A DNA stretch of 64,000 bases from Melaminivora jejuensis (GTDB lineage Bacteria; Pseudomonadota; Gammaproteobacteria; Burkholderiales; Burkholderiaceae_C). The DNA lies in the NCBI RefSeq assembly GCF_017811175.1, contig NZ_JACWIJ010000002.1:434001-498000 (forward strand). The letters run 5' to 3'. The notes beneath the pieces are model-generated. The model did no database searches, was not told the DNA's origin, and saw nothing but the letters and a program-made list of their open reading frames with translations. Below are positions 40,223-51,752 of this stretch, in pieces (positions within the stretch are counted from its first letter, which is position 1; each line of letters begins with the position of its first letter). The position numbers and the translations under genes are program-made.

Positions 40223-40477
40223 TTAGTCGGGCGCGAAGTCCCGCTCGAAGCGCGTGCGGTCAGCCTCCAGCTCGAAGCTGACCAGTTGCCCCATCTTGTT
40301 GTCGGCCTTGCGGTGCGCGGCAAACAGGCTGCAGCGCCCGGCCAGGGCAAAGCTGGGCAGGTCGATCAGCGCGTAGGGGTGGGGCACGAAGACCTGGTGT
40401 GCGAACAATTCGCGGTGCTGGTTGTGCGGCGAGGGGTAGAGGGTGTAGAGGTGGGTGCTGAAGGCTTGCTGTGCCAT
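40223..40477 (-). CDS. Hypothetical protein divergent from moaE
   Basis: An 84-residue protein: MAQQAFSTHLYTLYPSPHNQ, HRELFAHQVFVPHPYALIDL, FALAGRCSLFAAHRKADNKM and GQLVSFELEADRTRFERDF. Its composition is that of a genuine soluble protein, but no family is recognised. It is divergent from moaE with about 60 bp between the starts. The ATG at 40477 is preferred over upstream starts that would run into moaE. Confidence 0.55.
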   Translation of the reverse strand: MAQQAFSTHLYTLYPSPHNQHRELFAHQVFVPHPYALIDLPSFALAGRCSLFAAHRKADNKMGQLVSFELEADRTRFERDFAPD

Positions 40478-40535
40478 GGTGCGGGGCAGGGTTAAAGTGC
40501 CGGGCAATGTAGCAAACCGGTCAGCCGCCCAGTCC

Positions 40536-41039
40536 ATGCCTGCCACGTCTCCCATGCCCGCCCTGCCGCGCGTCTCCATCCAGACCCAGGATTTCGATGT
40601 TTCCGCCGAGCTGGCGGCGCTGCGTGCCGGCGACGGTCGCGTGGGCGCCGTATGCTGCTTCGTCGGCACAGTGCGCGAGCGCAGCGATGGCGCGCAGGTG
40701 GCGTCGATGGAGCTGGAGCACTATCCCGGCATGACGGAAAAGGCTATCGAGGCCATGATCGACGCTGCCCTGGCGCGCTTTGCGCTGCATGGCGTGCGCG
40801 TCATCCACCGCGTGGGGCTGCTGGCGCCGCACGATCAGATCGTGCTGGTGGCGGTGACATCGGCGCACCGGGGCGAGAGCTTCCAGGCCTGCGAGTTCCT
40901 GATGGACTACCTCAAGACCCAGGCGCCGTTCTGGAAGAAGGAGCAGACGCCGCAGGGCGCGCGCTGGGTCGATGCGCGCGAGAGCGACGACTCGGCGCTG
41001 GCGCGCTGGGGTGTCACGGCAGCTCCCATGGCCGGCTGA
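40536..41039 (+). CDS. moaE: Molybdopterin synthase catalytic subunit MoaE
   Basis: The large subunit of molybdopterin synthase, which transfers sulfur from MoaD to precursor Z. The protein of about 167 residues contains GAVCCFVGTVRERSDGAQVA, SMELEHYPGMTEKAIEAMID, VRVIHRVGLLAPHDQIVLVA, VTSAHRGESFQACEFLMDYL and KTQAPFWKKEQTPQGARWVD, all classical MoaE blocks including the active-site lysines. The start may instead be the ATG at 40554; neither has a strong ribosome-binding site. It is separated from moaD by three opposing small genes. Confidence 0.95.
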   Translation: MPATSPMPALPRVSIQTQDFDVSAELAALRAGDGRVGAVCCFVGTVRERSDGAQVASMELEHYPGMTEKAIEAMIDAALARFALHGVRVIHRVGLLAPHDQIVLVAVTSAHRGESFQACEFLMDYLKTQAPFWKKEQTPQGARWVDARESDDSALARWGVTAAPMAG

Positions 41040-41069
41040 AGGGCGGAAGCGGCAGAGGGTGAAAAACCG

Positions 41070-41097
41070 CTTGAAAGCGGCTGCAGCAGCCGCAGCT
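41070..41097 (+). promoter_or_regulatory. Candidate sigma-32 promoter for clpB
   Basis: CTTGAAA (41070-41076), 13-nt spacer, then CCGCAGCT. The -35 is perfect for heat-shock promoters; the -10 is a weak match to CCCCATNT. The spacer and -10 also form a GCGGCTGC/GCAGCCGC palindrome. It lies 26 bp before the clpB ATG. Confidence 0.45.
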
Positions 41098-41122
41098 AGC
41101 GATGAGTTGGAGGTTTCATCAC

Positions 41123-43735
<2,613 letters not shown>

Positions 43736-43751
43736 GGCCTAACATGGCCCT

Positions 43752-43779
43752 GGCGCGCGGCAACCAACTGCCGCGCGCC
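43752..43779 (+). terminator. Strong hairpin after clpB
   Basis: An 11-bp perfect stem GGCGCGCGGCA / TGCCGCGCGCC with a 6-nt loop, 16 bp past the clpB stop. It lacks a clear U-run (GCATCTTGCC follows), so termination strength is uncertain. Confidence 0.55.
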
Positions 43780-43805
43780 GCATCTTGCCTAGAAAGGGGC
43801 ACGCT

Positions 43806-44123
43806 TTGAACGACATGCTGACCGGCCTGACCCGGTGGACATTGCGCCTGTTGGTGGTTGCCATGGGTGCGGTGCTGTTCCTGAGCATCCTGGCTGTGGG
43901 CTGCGTGCTGGCCCTGGCCTGGGGCCTGCGTCTGATGTGGGCGCGGCTGACCGGGCGCCCTGTGGCGTCTTGGCGGCGCGTCGATCCGCGCGGCGCCTGG
44001 AACCAGGCCACGCGCAGCACGGCGCGCTGGACAGCCCATGCCGCCGGCACGGCCCGCGCTGGTGGCGCCCGCCTGCGCCAGGTGGCCGATGTGACCGACG
44101 TGCAGGTGCGCGAAGTACGCTGA
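43806..44123 (+). CDS. Hypothetical membrane protein
   Basis: A 105-residue protein with one long hydrophobic region (LRLLVVAMGAVLFLSILAVG, then CVLALAWGLRLMWARL), likely one or two membrane spans. A basic cytoplasmic tail rich in Arg/Ala follows (WRRVDPRGAWNQATRSTARW). The start is probably TTG at 43806, 6 nt after AAAGGGG; an ATG lies at 43815. The family is not recognised. It lies between the clpB hairpin and the aldehyde dehydrogenase gene, 22 bp before the latter. Confidence 0.6.
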   Translation: MNDMLTGLTRWTLRLLVVAMGAVLFLSILAVGCVLALAWGLRLMWARLTGRPVASWRRVDPRGAWNQATRSTARWTAHAAGTARAGGARLRQVADVTDVQVREVR

Positions 44124-44145
44124 TGCCCGGCGGCCCGCGCCTATC

Positions 44146-45602
44146 ATGGCTGCCATGAACCCCGCCACGAGCCCCGACGACATCCGCGACCTTTTCGAGC
44201 GCCAGCGCGCCGCCACCCGCGCCCAGCCCGACGTGCCCCTGCATCTGCGCCGCGAGCGCCTGCTGCGCCTGGGCAAGCTGCTGGAGGAAAACGCGCCGGT
44301 GCTGGCGGCTGCGGTGCAGGCGGACTTCGGCATACGCTCGCCGCGCCTGACCGAAGTGGCCGATTTCTTTGTGCTGCGCGCCCAGCTCCAGCACACGCTG
44401 CGCCATCTGGCGCGCTGGAGCCGGCCGCAAAAGGTGCGCACCCCCTCACGCTGCAGCCCGCGCGTGCCTGGATCGAGCGCCAGCCGCTGGGTGTCGTGGG
44501 CGTCATTTCACCGTGGAACTATCCCGTGCAGCTGGCCCTGGCGCCGGCCATGAGCGCCCTGGCCGCTGGCAACCGCGTGCTGCTCAAGCCCAGCGAGTTG
44601 ACGCCGCACACCTCGGCGCAGCTGGCGGCCCTGGTGGCGCAGTTCTTCGACCCGCAGGAATTCGCCGTGGTGCAGGGCGATGCCGCCACGGCCGCGCTGG
44701 TCGCCTCGCTGCCCTTCGACCATCTGGTCTTCACCGGCTCCACCGCCGTGGGTCGCAAGGTGGCGCAAGCGGCGGCTGCCAACCTGACGCCCACCACGCT
44801 GGAGCTGGGCGGCAAGTCGCCCTGCATCCTGGATGCCGACTGCGACCTGCAGGACGCAGCGCTGAAGATCGCCCACGGCAAGCTGCTCAATGCCGGCCAG
44901 ACCTGCATCGCCCCTGACTACCTGCTGCTGCCGCGCGGCAGCGAGACGGCTTTTGCCGACGCCTTCCAGCAGGCCGTGACACGGCTGTTTCCGTACTTCG
45001 AGGGCAACCCGGACTACGCCTCCATCATCAGCCCGCGCCACCTGGGGCGGCTGCGTACCATGCTGCAGCAGGCGCAGACTCTGGGCGCGCAAGTGCAGGT
45101 GCTGCAGCCGGCGCCGGGCAGCCCTCCGCCACCGCCGCAGTCCATTGGCGACGGCGTAGCCCGGCAGATGGCGCCGGTGCTGGTCTTTGGCGCCACGCAC
45201 GCCATGCAACTGATGCAGGAGGAGATCTTCGGCCCGGTGCTGCCGGTGCTCAGCTACGAGCGGCTGGACGACGCCATCGCCCACATCAACGCCCACCCCA
45301 GGCCGCTGGCGCTGTACTGGTTTGGCCGCAGTGACGCCGTGCGCAACGATGTGCTGCGCCGCACGGTGAGCGGCGGCGTCTCGGTCAACGACACGCTGAT
45401 GCACATCGCCCATGAGAACCTGCCCTTCGGCGGCGTCGGCGATAGCGGCTGGGGCGCCTACCACGGCGAGCCGGGCTATCTGCGCTTTTGCCACCAGAAA
45501 AGCGTGCTGGCGCAGTCGCGCCTGGGCATGGGGCACCTGCTGTATCCGCCCTATGGCGCGCGCTTCGATCGCGTCATGGCACTGCTGCGCCGGCTCATGT
45601 AG
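44146..45602 (+). pseudogene. Coniferyl-aldehyde-dehydrogenase-like gene, one-base frameshift
   Basis: NAD(P)-dependent aldehyde dehydrogenase. The first part (to about residue 99) reads RDLFERQRAATRAQPDVPLH … TLRHLARWSRPQKVRTP. The rest, in another frame, reads GVISPWNYPVQLALAPAMSA, LELGGKSPCILDADCDLQDA, catalytic-Cys region NAGQTCIAPDYLLLPRGSE and NLPFGGVGDSGWGAYHGEPG. The break is at a run of five C (44441-44445). One extra C would restore RTPLTLQPARAWIERQPLGV and give about 485 codons, the family length. It could be a true mutation or a sequence error. Confidence 0.85.
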
Positions 45603-45744
45603 CGCATTGGCCGGCGGCGTGCTGGCTGCATGGACAATCGCACTGTCCAGCGCAGGATGAATGACCCCCTGGCGCATCGGCAGCGGTTTGCGCGAAAATG
45701 CCGGGTTTTCCCTTTGTCACCCGTTTATCCGTTTTCGCTGTCCC

Positions 45745-46266
45745 ATGTCCAGTATCCAGGTTCGCCCTGCCACTCTCCGCGATGCCAAGGCCATCGCCCA
45801 AGTCCACACCACTGCCGCTTTGGAGGCCTACCGTGGCCTGGTGCCGGACGATCAACTCAAAGCCATGTCCTCGGTGGAAAAGCGCCAGGCCTACTGGCGC
45901 GAGGCCATCGAATACTGCGAGCCTCAGGTGCAGGTGGCCGTCGAGGGCGACAAGATCGTCGGCTTCGTCGGCTTCGACCGCTCGCGCGATGAAAAGACCC
46001 GCCCCACCACGGGCGAGATCTGGGCTATCTATGCCGTCCCCAGCCACTGGAGCCAGGGCGTCGGCGTGGCCCTGTGGGATGCGGCCCGCGACGGCCTGGC
46101 CGAGGAGGGCTGCACCACCGTCACCGCCTGGGTGCCGCTGCGCAACGAGCGCGCCCTGCGCTTTCATGAACTCGCCGGCTTCAAGCGCGAGATGACCACC
46201 GCCAAGACGGCCATCATCGGCGGCGTCAAGATCGAGGAAGTGCGTCTCAAGCGCCCGCTCAACTGA
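45745..46266 (+). CDS. GNAT-family N-acetyltransferase
   Basis: A 173-residue acetyltransferase: IQVRPATLRDAKAIAQVHTT, YRGLVPDDQLKAMSSVEKRQ, GEIWAIYAVPSHWSQGVGVA (the acetyl-CoA loop), LWDAARDGLAEEGCTTVTAW and NERALRFHELAGFKREMTTA. The substrate is unknown; ribosomal-protein or small-molecule acetylation are both common in this fold. The start at 45745 matches the family, since longer starts run into a different composition. An R1 repeat interrupted by an insertion sequence follows its stop codon. Confidence 0.88.
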   Translation: MSSIQVRPATLRDAKAIAQVHTTAALEAYRGLVPDDQLKAMSSVEKRQAYWREAIEYCEPQVQVAVEGDKIVGFVGFDRSRDEKTRPTTGEIWAIYAVPSHWSQGVGVALWDAARDGLAEEGCTTVTAWVPLRNERALRFHELAGFKREMTTAKTAIIGGVKIEEVRLKRPLN

Positions 46267-46293
46267 CGCGGCAAGCCCTGTAGTTAGCTATAT

Positions 46294-46319
46294 TTTCAAT
46301 AGCTACCAGCGCTTGCTAG
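46294..46319 (+). repeat. Left half of an R1 repeat, interrupted by the ISAs1-family element
   Basis: TTTTCAATAGCTACCAGCGC then TTGCTAG. The remaining half (CGCTTGCTAGCATTGGGTTT…) continues after the insertion at 47527. The last 10 bases (46310-46319) are the target-site duplication. Confidence 0.85.
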
Positions 46320-47526
46320 CAGGGCGATCGCATCTAAATGCATAGCTCCATGACCCGCTCCAAGTAGGTCAAGTCCCAGCCCGCGCGTTTGCGCTTGGCC
46401 TTGAGTCCGGCCTTCACGCTGGTGTCGGCTTGCAGCATCTGCTGGGCCATGCGCCTGAGCAGCGCTTGGTTGTGCGCAGCGTGGTCTTTCTGGCTCAGAC
46501 CGCTGTCGTCGCCCATGCCCACATCCAGGCTCCAGTGCAGCTGGTTTTCCACGCTCCAGTGCCCCCGGATGTATTGCGCCATTTGCTGGGCGCTGGTGTG
46601 TGCGCTCAGGCTACTGAGGTAGTAGCTCGTTTGTTCGCTGACTCGCTCTTGGCCTGGCAGTTGGCGCGTGCGCACCACGCGCACCACGCTTTGCAGCTGG
46701 GGCCAGTGCTGGGCCGCACGCTGCAGCGCCGGCGGCAGTGCCGACACCTGGTACTTGCGCGTCTCGATGCGCCCGTGGCCTTTGTCTGAGTCACTGAACG
46801 TTTGCTGGCCCCTGTCAGCTTCAGCGCTTTCAAAGTGTTTCTTGCACACGTTGAACATGTGCCGCTGATTGCCCTTGAGGCTGAGCACGTAGTGGGCACC
46901 TTGGTCGGCGATTTGCTTGGCAATGGCTTTTTGGCAGCCCATGGCATCGATGGTGATGGTGCACCCACCAATGTCCAACAACTTGAGCAACTCAGGAATG
47001 GCCGTGATCTCGTTGCTCTTGCCATCGACCTTGCGCTGGCCCAGCAGCAAGCGCTGCTCAGATGCCCAGGCGCTGACCAAATGCAAACTGTGGTGCGCAC
47101 CCTTGCCCTTGCGGTGGGCGCTGCGCACGCTCTTGCCATCGATGGCCACATGGCCCGAGGCGCTCGCAGACATACCCTTGAGCCATTGCTGCAAGACCTG
47201 TTCGAGTGCCTGTGGATCCAGGCGGCGAAAGACCCGCGCGAAGGTGTCGTGTGAGGCAATGCCGCAGGGCAGGCGCAAAAAGCGTTGCAGCCAGGCCTGG
47301 TGGGCCTGGGCAAACTCCACCGTCTCGATCCAGTTGTCTGCTCCGGCGACAGTAGCGCACAGGGCGATAGCCAGCAAGTCGATGAGCTCATGGCGGCGGG
47401 TGCGCTGCACACGGGGATCGGGAATTTGTTGGAGCAGTTGCAGCAGGCTCAAGGTCGCATCCGGTTGGCTTTAGGAGCCTGCACTTTGCATCAAGATTGG
47501 CTCAAAATTTAGATGCGATCGCCCTG
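46320..47526 (-). mobile_element. ISAs1-family insertion sequence, complete
   Basis: A 1207-bp element with perfect 20-bp terminal inverted repeats (CAGGGCGATCGCATCTAAAT at the left, its exact complement at the right). It is flanked by a 10-bp direct repeat CGCTTGCTAG (46310-46319 and 47527-47536). It encodes one intact transposase. Removing the element plus one repeat copy restores a continuous R1 repeat, so the insertion point is certain. Confidence 0.95.
46334..47452 (-). CDS. ISAs1-family transposase
   Basis: A 372-residue DDE transposase. The N-terminal helical domain SLLQLLQQIPDPRVQRTRRH is followed by DLLAIALCATVAGADNWIET and the catalytic core. HVAIDGKSVRSAHRKGKGAH carries the first Asp, ITIDAMGCQKAIAKQIADQG the second, and YIRGHWSVENQLHWSLDVGM the Glu. 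It ends DLTYLERVMELCI. It has no stop or frameshift and looks active. It occupies most of the element. Confidence 0.95.
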   Translation of the reverse strand: MSLLQLLQQIPDPRVQRTRRHELIDLLAIALCATVAGADNWIETVEFAQAHQAWLQRFLRLPCGIASHDTFARVFRRLDPQALEQVLQQWLKGMSASASGHVAIDGKSVRSAHRKGKGAHHSLHLVSAWASEQRLLLGQRKVDGKSNEITAIPELLKLLDIGGCTITIDAMGCQKAIAKQIADQGAHYVLSLKGNQRHMFNVCKKHFESAEADRGQQTFSDSDKGHGRIETRKYQVSALPPALQRAAQHWPQLQSVVRVVRTRQLPGQERVSEQTSYYLSSLSAHTSAQQMAQYIRGHWSVENQLHWSLDVGMGDDSGLSQKDHAAHNQALLRRMAQQMLQADTSVKAGLKAKRKRAGWDLTYLERVMELCI

Positions 47527-47565
47527 CGCTTGCTAGCATTGGGTTTGAGCCAGTTTTGACCATAA
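47527..47565 (+). repeat. Right half of the interrupted R1 repeat
   Basis: Begins with the second copy of the 10-bp target duplication and continues GCATTGGGTTTGAGCCAGTT then TTGACC, the R1 right half. Confidence 0.85.
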
Positions 47566-47604
47566 AAACATGCTGATGCCGGTCGGCGCTCCCGCCCCCG
47601 CCCC

Positions 47605-48627
47605 ATGACGCAGCTGCTGCTGGCCCCCATGGAGGGGCTGCTCGATTTTGTCCTGCGCGACGTGCTGACGCGCGTCGGCGGGGTCGATCGCTGTGTGGGC
47701 GAATTCATCCGTGTCACTGGCACGCTGCTGCCCGATCGGGTGTTTCACCGCTGTCTGCCGGAGCTGCGCAACGGCAGCCACACCTTGGCCGGGACGCCGG
47801 TGCGCGCCCAATTGCTGGGCTCCGACCCGGCCAGCATGGCTGCCAACGCGGCGCGCCTGGCGCAGCTCGGCGCCGAAGGCGTGGATCTGAACTTCGGCTG
47901 CCCGGCCCGGACGGTGAACCGCCACGGCGGCGGCGCTGCCCTGCTGCGCGAACCCGAGCGCATCGCCGCCGTGGTCGCCGCCGTGCGCCACGCCGTGCCG
48001 GCGCAGCTGCCCGTGTCGGCCAAGATGCGCCTGGGCTACGACGACCCTGGCCGCGCCCTGGAATGCGCGCTGGCCATGCAGGACGGCGGCGCCGGCGAGA
48101 TCGTGATCCACGCCCGCACCAAGGCCGATGGCTATCGCCCGCCAGCGTACTGGGAGCGGATCGCGCCCATCCGCGAAGCGCTGCGCGTGCCGGTGGTGGC
48201 CAATGGCGAAATCTGGAGCGTGCCGGATGCCTGGCGCTGCCGCGCGCTCAGCGGCTGCACGGCACTGATGCTGGGGCGCGGCATGGTGGCCGACCCGGGC
48301 CTGGCGCTGGCCATCCGCGCTGCCGATGGCGTTGCTGCCGGCGCAAGGGCCAGCCAGCAGCCCCCGGCCCCAGTCCCGGAAACATTGACCTGGACGGCCC
48401 TGTTGCCGCAGATCGAGCGCTTCTGGCACATGGTCTGCACCGATCTGGAGCCGGGACAGCGCGCCGGGCGGCTCAAGCAGTGGCTGAATCTGCTGCGCCG
48501 GCGCTATCCGCAGGCCCAGGCAGCGTTCGATGCCGTGCGTGTCCTGACCGATCAGCAGGCCATCGGTGCGTGGCTGCGCGGGCAGCTCAGAGCAGCCGAT
48601 CCGGTGCCAGCGGCCCCAGCAGCCTGA
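47605..48627 (+). CDS. dusC: tRNA-dihydrouridine(16) synthase DusC
   Basis: FMN-dependent reductase that makes dihydrouridine at tRNA position 16. The 340-residue protein matches DusC: LLLAPMEGLLDFVLRDVLTR, GEFIRVTGTLLPDRVFHRCL, catalytic Cys in GVDLNFGCPARTVNRHGGGA, SAKMRLGYDDPGRALECALA, EIVIHARTKADGYRPPAYWE and VVANGEIWSVPDAWRCRALS. The C-terminal tRNA-binding domain follows. Its 3' end overlaps the convergent phospholipase-D-like gene by 41 bp. Confidence 0.94.
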   Translation: MTQLLLAPMEGLLDFVLRDVLTRVGGVDRCVGEFIRVTGTLLPDRVFHRCLPELRNGSHTLAGTPVRAQLLGSDPASMAANAARLAQLGAEGVDLNFGCPARTVNRHGGGAALLREPERIAAVVAAVRHAVPAQLPVSAKMRLGYDDPGRALECALAMQDGGAGEIVIHARTKADGYRPPAYWERIAPIREALRVPVVANGEIWSVPDAWRCRALSGCTALMLGRGMVADPGLALAIRAADGVAAGARASQQPPAPVPETLTWTALLPQIERFWHMVCTDLEPGQRAGRLKQWLNLLRRRYPQAQAAFDAVRVLTDQQAIGAWLRGQLRAADPVPAAPAA

Positions 48628-50368
48628 GCATCAGCCGCAGGCCGGCGCTGGTGTCCGGGTCGTGATGCATGTCGGGCAGGTCGCTGCCCTGTGGTGCGCG
48701 CCAGACCAGTGAGCCGCCTTCCTGCAATTGCACATGCCAGGCGCCCTGGCGCATGGCGTCGTCGATCTGCCGGGCAGCCTGCTCGGACAGCATCTTGCTG
48801 CGCACCAGCAGGGCGATCTCGGTGTTTTGCAGTTGCGAGCGCAAGTCCAGATTCATGGAGCCGACCACGATCAGGCGTCTGTCCACGACCATGACCTTGG
48901 AGTGCAGCATGGAGCGCGACGCCCCGGTCGCACCGCCTGAAAGCCCTGCATTGCCGGCGTTGCCCCGGCTGCCCGAGCGCATTGCCGCCCCTGAACTGCC
49001 GGTTGCGGAGCTGCCGAACGCCGAGCGCAGGCCGGCCTGTTCGCTGCGCAGCTCGTACAGCTCCACGCCCATTTCCAGCAGCTCCTGGCGGTGGCGCGCA
49101 TAGCCGACATGGGCGATGGGCGCGTCGTTGGAGGCCAGCGAATTGGTCAGGATGCGCACGCGCACGCCGCGCGCGCAGGCATCGGCGAAGGCGCGCTTCA
49201 TGTCCTGGCCGGGCACGAAGTAGGGCGAGATGATGAGCAGCTCTTGGCGCGTGTGCTGCATCAGGGTCAGCAGGCCATCGACGACGGTGTCGCCTTCCTC
49301 ATCGCCTGTGCCTTCCTCATCGCTGGCCTCCTGGTCTGCGCCTGTGTCTGCACTGAGTGCGATCTTGGCCGGCTTGTCCGCCAGCATGACCGCTGGCGCC
49401 CAGACAAAGCGCGCCTGGCGCAGATCCAGGGGCTGCTCATCCCAGTTGCCCCGCTGGCGAGCGGCAGTCTCGCCGCCATCTTTCGTGGTGCCTGGAGGCG
49501 GCAGCAATTGCGGCGGCGCTGCCTTGGCCGGATCCTGCGCTGCGGGTGCCTCGTTGCTGTCCTGCGCCAGTTGCTCGCGCAGGCGCTCCAGCTCTTCCTT
49601 GGTGATGAGCGACTGCACCGGATAGGCGCGCGGATTGTTCCAGTAGCTGTCGAAGCTGCGCGACATGTCGGCCACGATGGGGCCGGCAGCCAACACGTCC
49701 AGATCGACGAAATTTTTCGCCTGTCCCTGGCCGAAGTAGGCGTCGCCCAGGTTGCGCCCACCGGTCACGCCCATGACGTTGTCGGCCAGGAACAGCTTGT
49801 TGTGCATGCGCTGTTGCACGCGCGAGAAATCCGTCAGCGAACCCCACAGGCGGCCCAGCATGGAGTCGCGCGGGCCGGAGACCGGGTTGAACATGCGCAT
49901 CTCGATGTGCGGCTCGAAGGCCAGCCGCATGACCAGGGCGTTGCGCCCGGTGCTGTGGAAGTCGTCGAGCAGGATGCGCACGCGCACGCCGCGCCGCGCC
50001 GCTGCCACCACTTCGCGCAGCAGCCGCGCCGAACTTTCGTCGGCGTGGATGGTGTAGTACTGCAGATCCAGGGTTTTCTCGGCGCTTTGCGCCAGCGCCA
50101 GGCGGCTGCCGTAAGCCTCCTGCGGGCCACTGAGCAGCATGAAGCCGGAGGCGGTGCGCGTGCCGGCTGCCTGGCGGCGCTGCTGCGCCAGGGCGGACAG
50201 GGCAGTCGGCTGGCCTGCCGCATCGAATGCCGTGGACACGGGCCGCTCCACATCCTTGGGCAGACCGGCGCAGGCGCTGCACACCAGCGCCAGCAGGGCT
50301 GCCAGCCAGCGCCGCGCCGCTGCACCCATGCCTGCGCGTGGCGGGAAGAATGGAGCAGGGCTGGGCAT
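48587..50368 (-). CDS. Phospholipase D / cardiolipin synthase-like exported protein
   Basis: A 593-residue protein with an N-terminal signal-like segment (RRWLAALLALVCSACAGLPK), possibly lipidated though the lipobox is atypical. It has two HKD active sites: HNKLFLADNVMGVTGGRN (near residue 188) and HSKVMVVDRRLIVVGSMN (near residue 490). The signature DLQYYTIHADESSARLLREV and ISPYFVPGQDMKRAFADAC are typical of the phosphatidyl-transferase subgroup. Two low-complexity inserts (about residues 275-345 and 445-480) are unusual. It may make cardiolipin or cut phospholipids in the envelope. It ends inside dusC on the opposite strand. Confidence 0.88.
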   Translation of the reverse strand: MPSPAPFFPPRAGMGAAARRWLAALLALVCSACAGLPKDVERPVSTAFDAAGQPTALSALAQQRRQAAGTRTASGFMLLSGPQEAYGSRLALAQSAEKTLDLQYYTIHADESSARLLREVVAAARRGVRVRILLDDFHSTGRNALVMRLAFEPHIEMRMFNPVSGPRDSMLGRLWGSLTDFSRVQQRMHNKLFLADNVMGVTGGRNLGDAYFGQGQAKNFVDLDVLAAGPIVADMSRSFDSYWNNPRAYPVQSLITKEELERLREQLAQDSNEAPAAQDPAKAAPPQLLPPPGTTKDGGETAARQRGNWDEQPLDLRQARFVWAPAVMLADKPAKIALSADTGADQEASDEEGTGDEEGDTVVDGLLTLMQHTRQELLIISPYFVPGQDMKRAFADACARGVRVRILTNSLASNDAPIAHVGYARHRQELLEMGVELYELRSEQAGLRSAFGSSATGSSGAAMRSGSRGNAGNAGLSGGATGASRSMLHSKVMVVDRRLIVVGSMNLDLRSQLQNTEIALLVRSKMLSEQAARQIDDAMRQGAWHVQLQEGGSLVWRAPQGSDLPDMHHDPDTSAGLRLMLRLLGPLAPDRLL

Positions 50369-50587
50369 GATGGATGGCTATTGGCAGGGGGTTGGCGATA
50401 GGCCGGGCAGGGTGCAGATGGCTGGGGCTGCGGTCTGTTGTGCTGCGCGGCCCTGGGTACCTGAGCCGGCAGGCCGTCACGCGGGATTGCCGTGGCGGTG
50501 GCAAATTTATAGCCTGCACCCTTGTCACGCCCGTGTCGGACACCGGCGCGCGCAGCGGTGGGCGGCGGAGGCCGCGTGATGCCATGC

Positions 50588-51706
50588 TCAGGAAGGCTGG
50601 CTGCCAGCGGCGCGCAGCAGCAGCCGCAGATCCGGGCCGATGCGCTCCACCGCATGGAACTGCAGGTGTGCCCCTTCGGTCAGCGCCTGCAGCGGCCCCC
50701 AGTGCGCCATGGGCCGGGCGCCGCTGCCCAGCAGCAGGGGAGCCAGATAGGCCAGCACCTCGTCCACCAGCCCCTGGGCCAGCAGGGCTCCGTTGAGCAG
50801 GCTGCCCGCTTCGACATGCAATTCGTTGGTGCCGCGAGCCCCGAGGTCGCGCAGCATGGCCGGCAGATCGACCTGGCCGCTGCTGCCGGGCAGCGACACC
50901 AGGGTCGCGCCCTGGGCCTGCAGGGCCTGCCAGGCCGGATGGCTGGCCGCAGCAGCGGTGTAGATCAACACCTCGCGCTGCGCCACGCTGAAAAGACGCG
51001 CCTGCAAGGGCGTGCGCAACTGGCTGTCCACGATGGCCAGCCGGGGCTGGCGCGGGGTGTCGATGTCCCGCACGTCCAGGCGTGGATCGTCGGCCAGCAC
51101 GGTGCCGATGCCGGTGAGGATGGTGCAGGCGCGTGCGCGCCAGGCCTGCCCGTCGGCGCGTGCTGCCGCAGAGGTGATCCACTGGCTGGCGCCATTGGCC
51201 AGGGCGGTGGCACCGTCCAGCGATGCGGCAACCTTCAGGCGCACCCACGGTGTGCCGCGTTCCATGCGCTGAAAAAATCCGATGTTCAACGCACGTGCTG
51301 CTGCTGCGCCCGGCCCGACTTCGACCTCGACGCCAGCGGCGCGCAGCCGGGCAAAGCCCTGGCCGGCAACCAGCGGGTTGGGGTCGGCCATGCAGGCCAC
51401 CACGCGCCCGATGCCGGCCTGCACCAGCGCGTCGCAGCATGGCCCGGTGCGGCCCTGGTGGGCGCAGGGCTCCAGCGTGACGTAGGCGGTGGCGCCGCGC
51501 ACATCGGCGCCACGCGCTGCCGCGTCGCGCAGCGCCATGACCTCGGCGTGCGGGCCACCGGCCTGCTGGGTGAAGCCCTGGCCGAGGAGGCTGCGGCCAT
51601 CGGCGGCCACCAGGACGCAGCCGACGCGCGGGTTGGGGCTGGAAAGAAAAAGCGCCTGGGCGGCAAGCCCAAGCGCCTGGTCGATGAAGGGGTGGGTGGC
51701 TGTCAT
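50588..51706 (-). CDS. ribD: Riboflavin biosynthesis deaminase/reductase RibD
   Basis: A bifunctional 372-residue enzyme of riboflavin synthesis. The N-terminal deaminase carries zinc ligands in GGPHAEVMALRDAA and TLEPCAHQGRTGPC, with SSPNPRVGCVLVA upstream. The C-terminal reductase has WVRLKVAASLDGATALANGA, SQWITSAAARADGQAWRARA and LTGIGTVLADDPRLDVRDID. No FMN riboswitch is apparent upstream, where only 46 bp separate it from the pilin gene on the same strand. It may therefore be transcribed with the pilus operon. Confidence 0.95.
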   Translation of the reverse strand: MTATHPFIDQALGLAAQALFLSSPNPRVGCVLVAADGRSLLGQGFTQQAGGPHAEVMALRDAAARGADVRGATAYVTLEPCAHQGRTGPCCDALVQAGIGRVVACMADPNPLVAGQGFARLRAAGVEVEVGPGAAAARALNIGFFQRMERGTPWVRLKVAASLDGATALANGASQWITSAAARADGQAWRARACTILTGIGTVLADDPRLDVRDIDTPRQPRLAIVDSQLRTPLQARLFSVAQREVLIYTAAAASHPAWQALQAQGATLVSLPGSSGQVDLPAMLRDLGARGTNELHVEAGSLLNGALLAQGLVDEVLAYLAPLLLGSGARPMAHWGPLQALTEGAHLQFHAVERIGPDLRLLLRAAGSQPS

Positions 51707-51752
51707 GGCGGCGGCGATGGTAGCGCGCCGCAGGGCTGAATCCCCCTGGTGC

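Noticed and set aside
51707..51752. FMN riboswitch upstream of ribD
   Set aside because: Only 46 bp separate ribD from the pilin gene, too short for the element, and no conserved core is seen.
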